Part shown: piece after piece, positions 63,882 through 64,000 of the stretch
How the letters are laid out: every line of letters begins with the position of its first letter
Position numbering within the stretch: position 1 is the stretch's first letter
Assembly (NCBI RefSeq): GCF_007176755.1
Contig: NZ_BJTV01000014.1
Coordinates: 159,809-223,808 of the forward strand
From: Streptomyces sp. 1-11
GTDB taxonomy: Bacteria; Actinomycetota; Actinomycetes; Streptomycetales; Streptomycetaceae
Length of the DNA stretch: 64,000 bases
Direction: 5' to 3'
Notes under the pieces: model-generated
The model's input: the letters and a program-made list of their open reading frames with translations, nothing else
What the model was told of the DNA's origin: nothing
Database searches by the model: none
Position numbers and translations under genes: made by a program

Positions 63882-64000
63882 GTTCGGCGGCGTCCTACTC
63901 TCCCACAGGGTCCCCCCTGCAGTACCATCGGCGCTGTGAGGCTTAGCTTCCGGGTTCGGAATGTAACCGGGCGTTTCCCTCACGCTATGACCACCGAAAC
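63882..64000 (-). rRNA. rrf: 5S ribosomal RNA
   Basis: Read on the minus strand it starts GTTTCGGTGGTCATAGCG and contains CGCCCGGTTACATTCCGAAC and GGTACTGCAGGGGGGACC, ending CGCCGCCGAAC. This is the Streptomyces 5S sequence, 119 nt inside the window; its 5' end is at or within one base of the window edge. It is the last gene of an rrn operon whose 23S and 16S genes lie beyond 64,000. Confidence 0.96.

Overview
The window is a high-GC actinobacterial chromosome segment, almost certainly from Streptomyces. The evidence is the extreme G/C preference at third codon positions, frequent GTG starts, and the gene content and order: miaA/miaB, a gluABCD transporter beside a two-component system, recX-recA, ftsK, a RodZ-like gene, rimO-pgsA-cinA-clgR and osaA/osaB/osaC. 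I know this order from Streptomyces coelicolor. It is mostly conserved core chromosome with one accessory island. I see no insertion sequence, prophage, CRISPR array or integrase.

Layout. 1-4.8 kb: a partial membrane protein and the tRNA A37 modification genes miaA and miaB, with three small genes between them. 4.9-18.5 kb: the accessory island. A 2,241-residue secreted Rhs/YD-repeat protein with a variable 283-residue C-terminal tail is followed 17 nt later by a small probable immunity gene. Divergent from it is a 2,042-residue secreted protein with an SGNH-hydrolase-like region and two LamG domains. 18.6-26 kb: a MazG-like pyrophosphohydrolase, an orphan TAXI-type binding protein, a sensor kinase/response regulator pair and the divergent gluABCD glutamate-type uptake operon. 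26-31.7 kb: an FAD monooxygenase, a short cysteine-rich leader ORF with a hairpin ahead of a cysteine dioxygenase-rhodanese pair, and an FtsX-type permease without an ATPase partner. 31.8-38.5 kb: recX-recA with two recognisable damage-response promoters, an AI-2E-family transporter, DUF3046, a toroid-like protein and an AraC-AzlC-AzlD operon. 38.6-45.8 kb: a giant Lhr-type helicase, a Nei-type glycosylase after an array of about 44-bp repeats, a small membrane protein and a Dps ferritin. 45.9-53.2 kb: clgR, cinA-like, pgsA, rimO, a RodZ-like protein and ftsK on the minus strand. 53.3-62.9 kb: the osmotic-adaptation genes osaB, osaA and osaC. 62.9-64 kb: tRNA-Thr, a shortened DegT-family gene, and the terminator and 5S rRNA of an rrn operon running on the minus strand.

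How the genes work together. MiaA and MiaB act in sequence on A37 of tRNAs. RecX and RecA are transcriptionally linked, and upstream of recA there is both a LexA-type operator over a -35/-10 pair and a clean RecA-NDp (PafBC-type) promoter. GluABCD form one ABC importer. PgsA, CinA-like and RimO overlap by 4 nt each. OsaA, OsaB and OsaC are a sensing and return-to-equilibrium system for osmotic stress. The Rhs tail and its small downstream partner have the architecture of a polymorphic toxin with its immunity protein.

Most worth a second look: the Cys-codon-rich leader with its hairpin, the Rhs tail/immunity pair with an unusual glycine-zipper end, the promoter arrangement of recA, the ten-fold repeat of OsaA, several gene-end repeat arrays, and the DegT relative that lacks its catalytic lysine.
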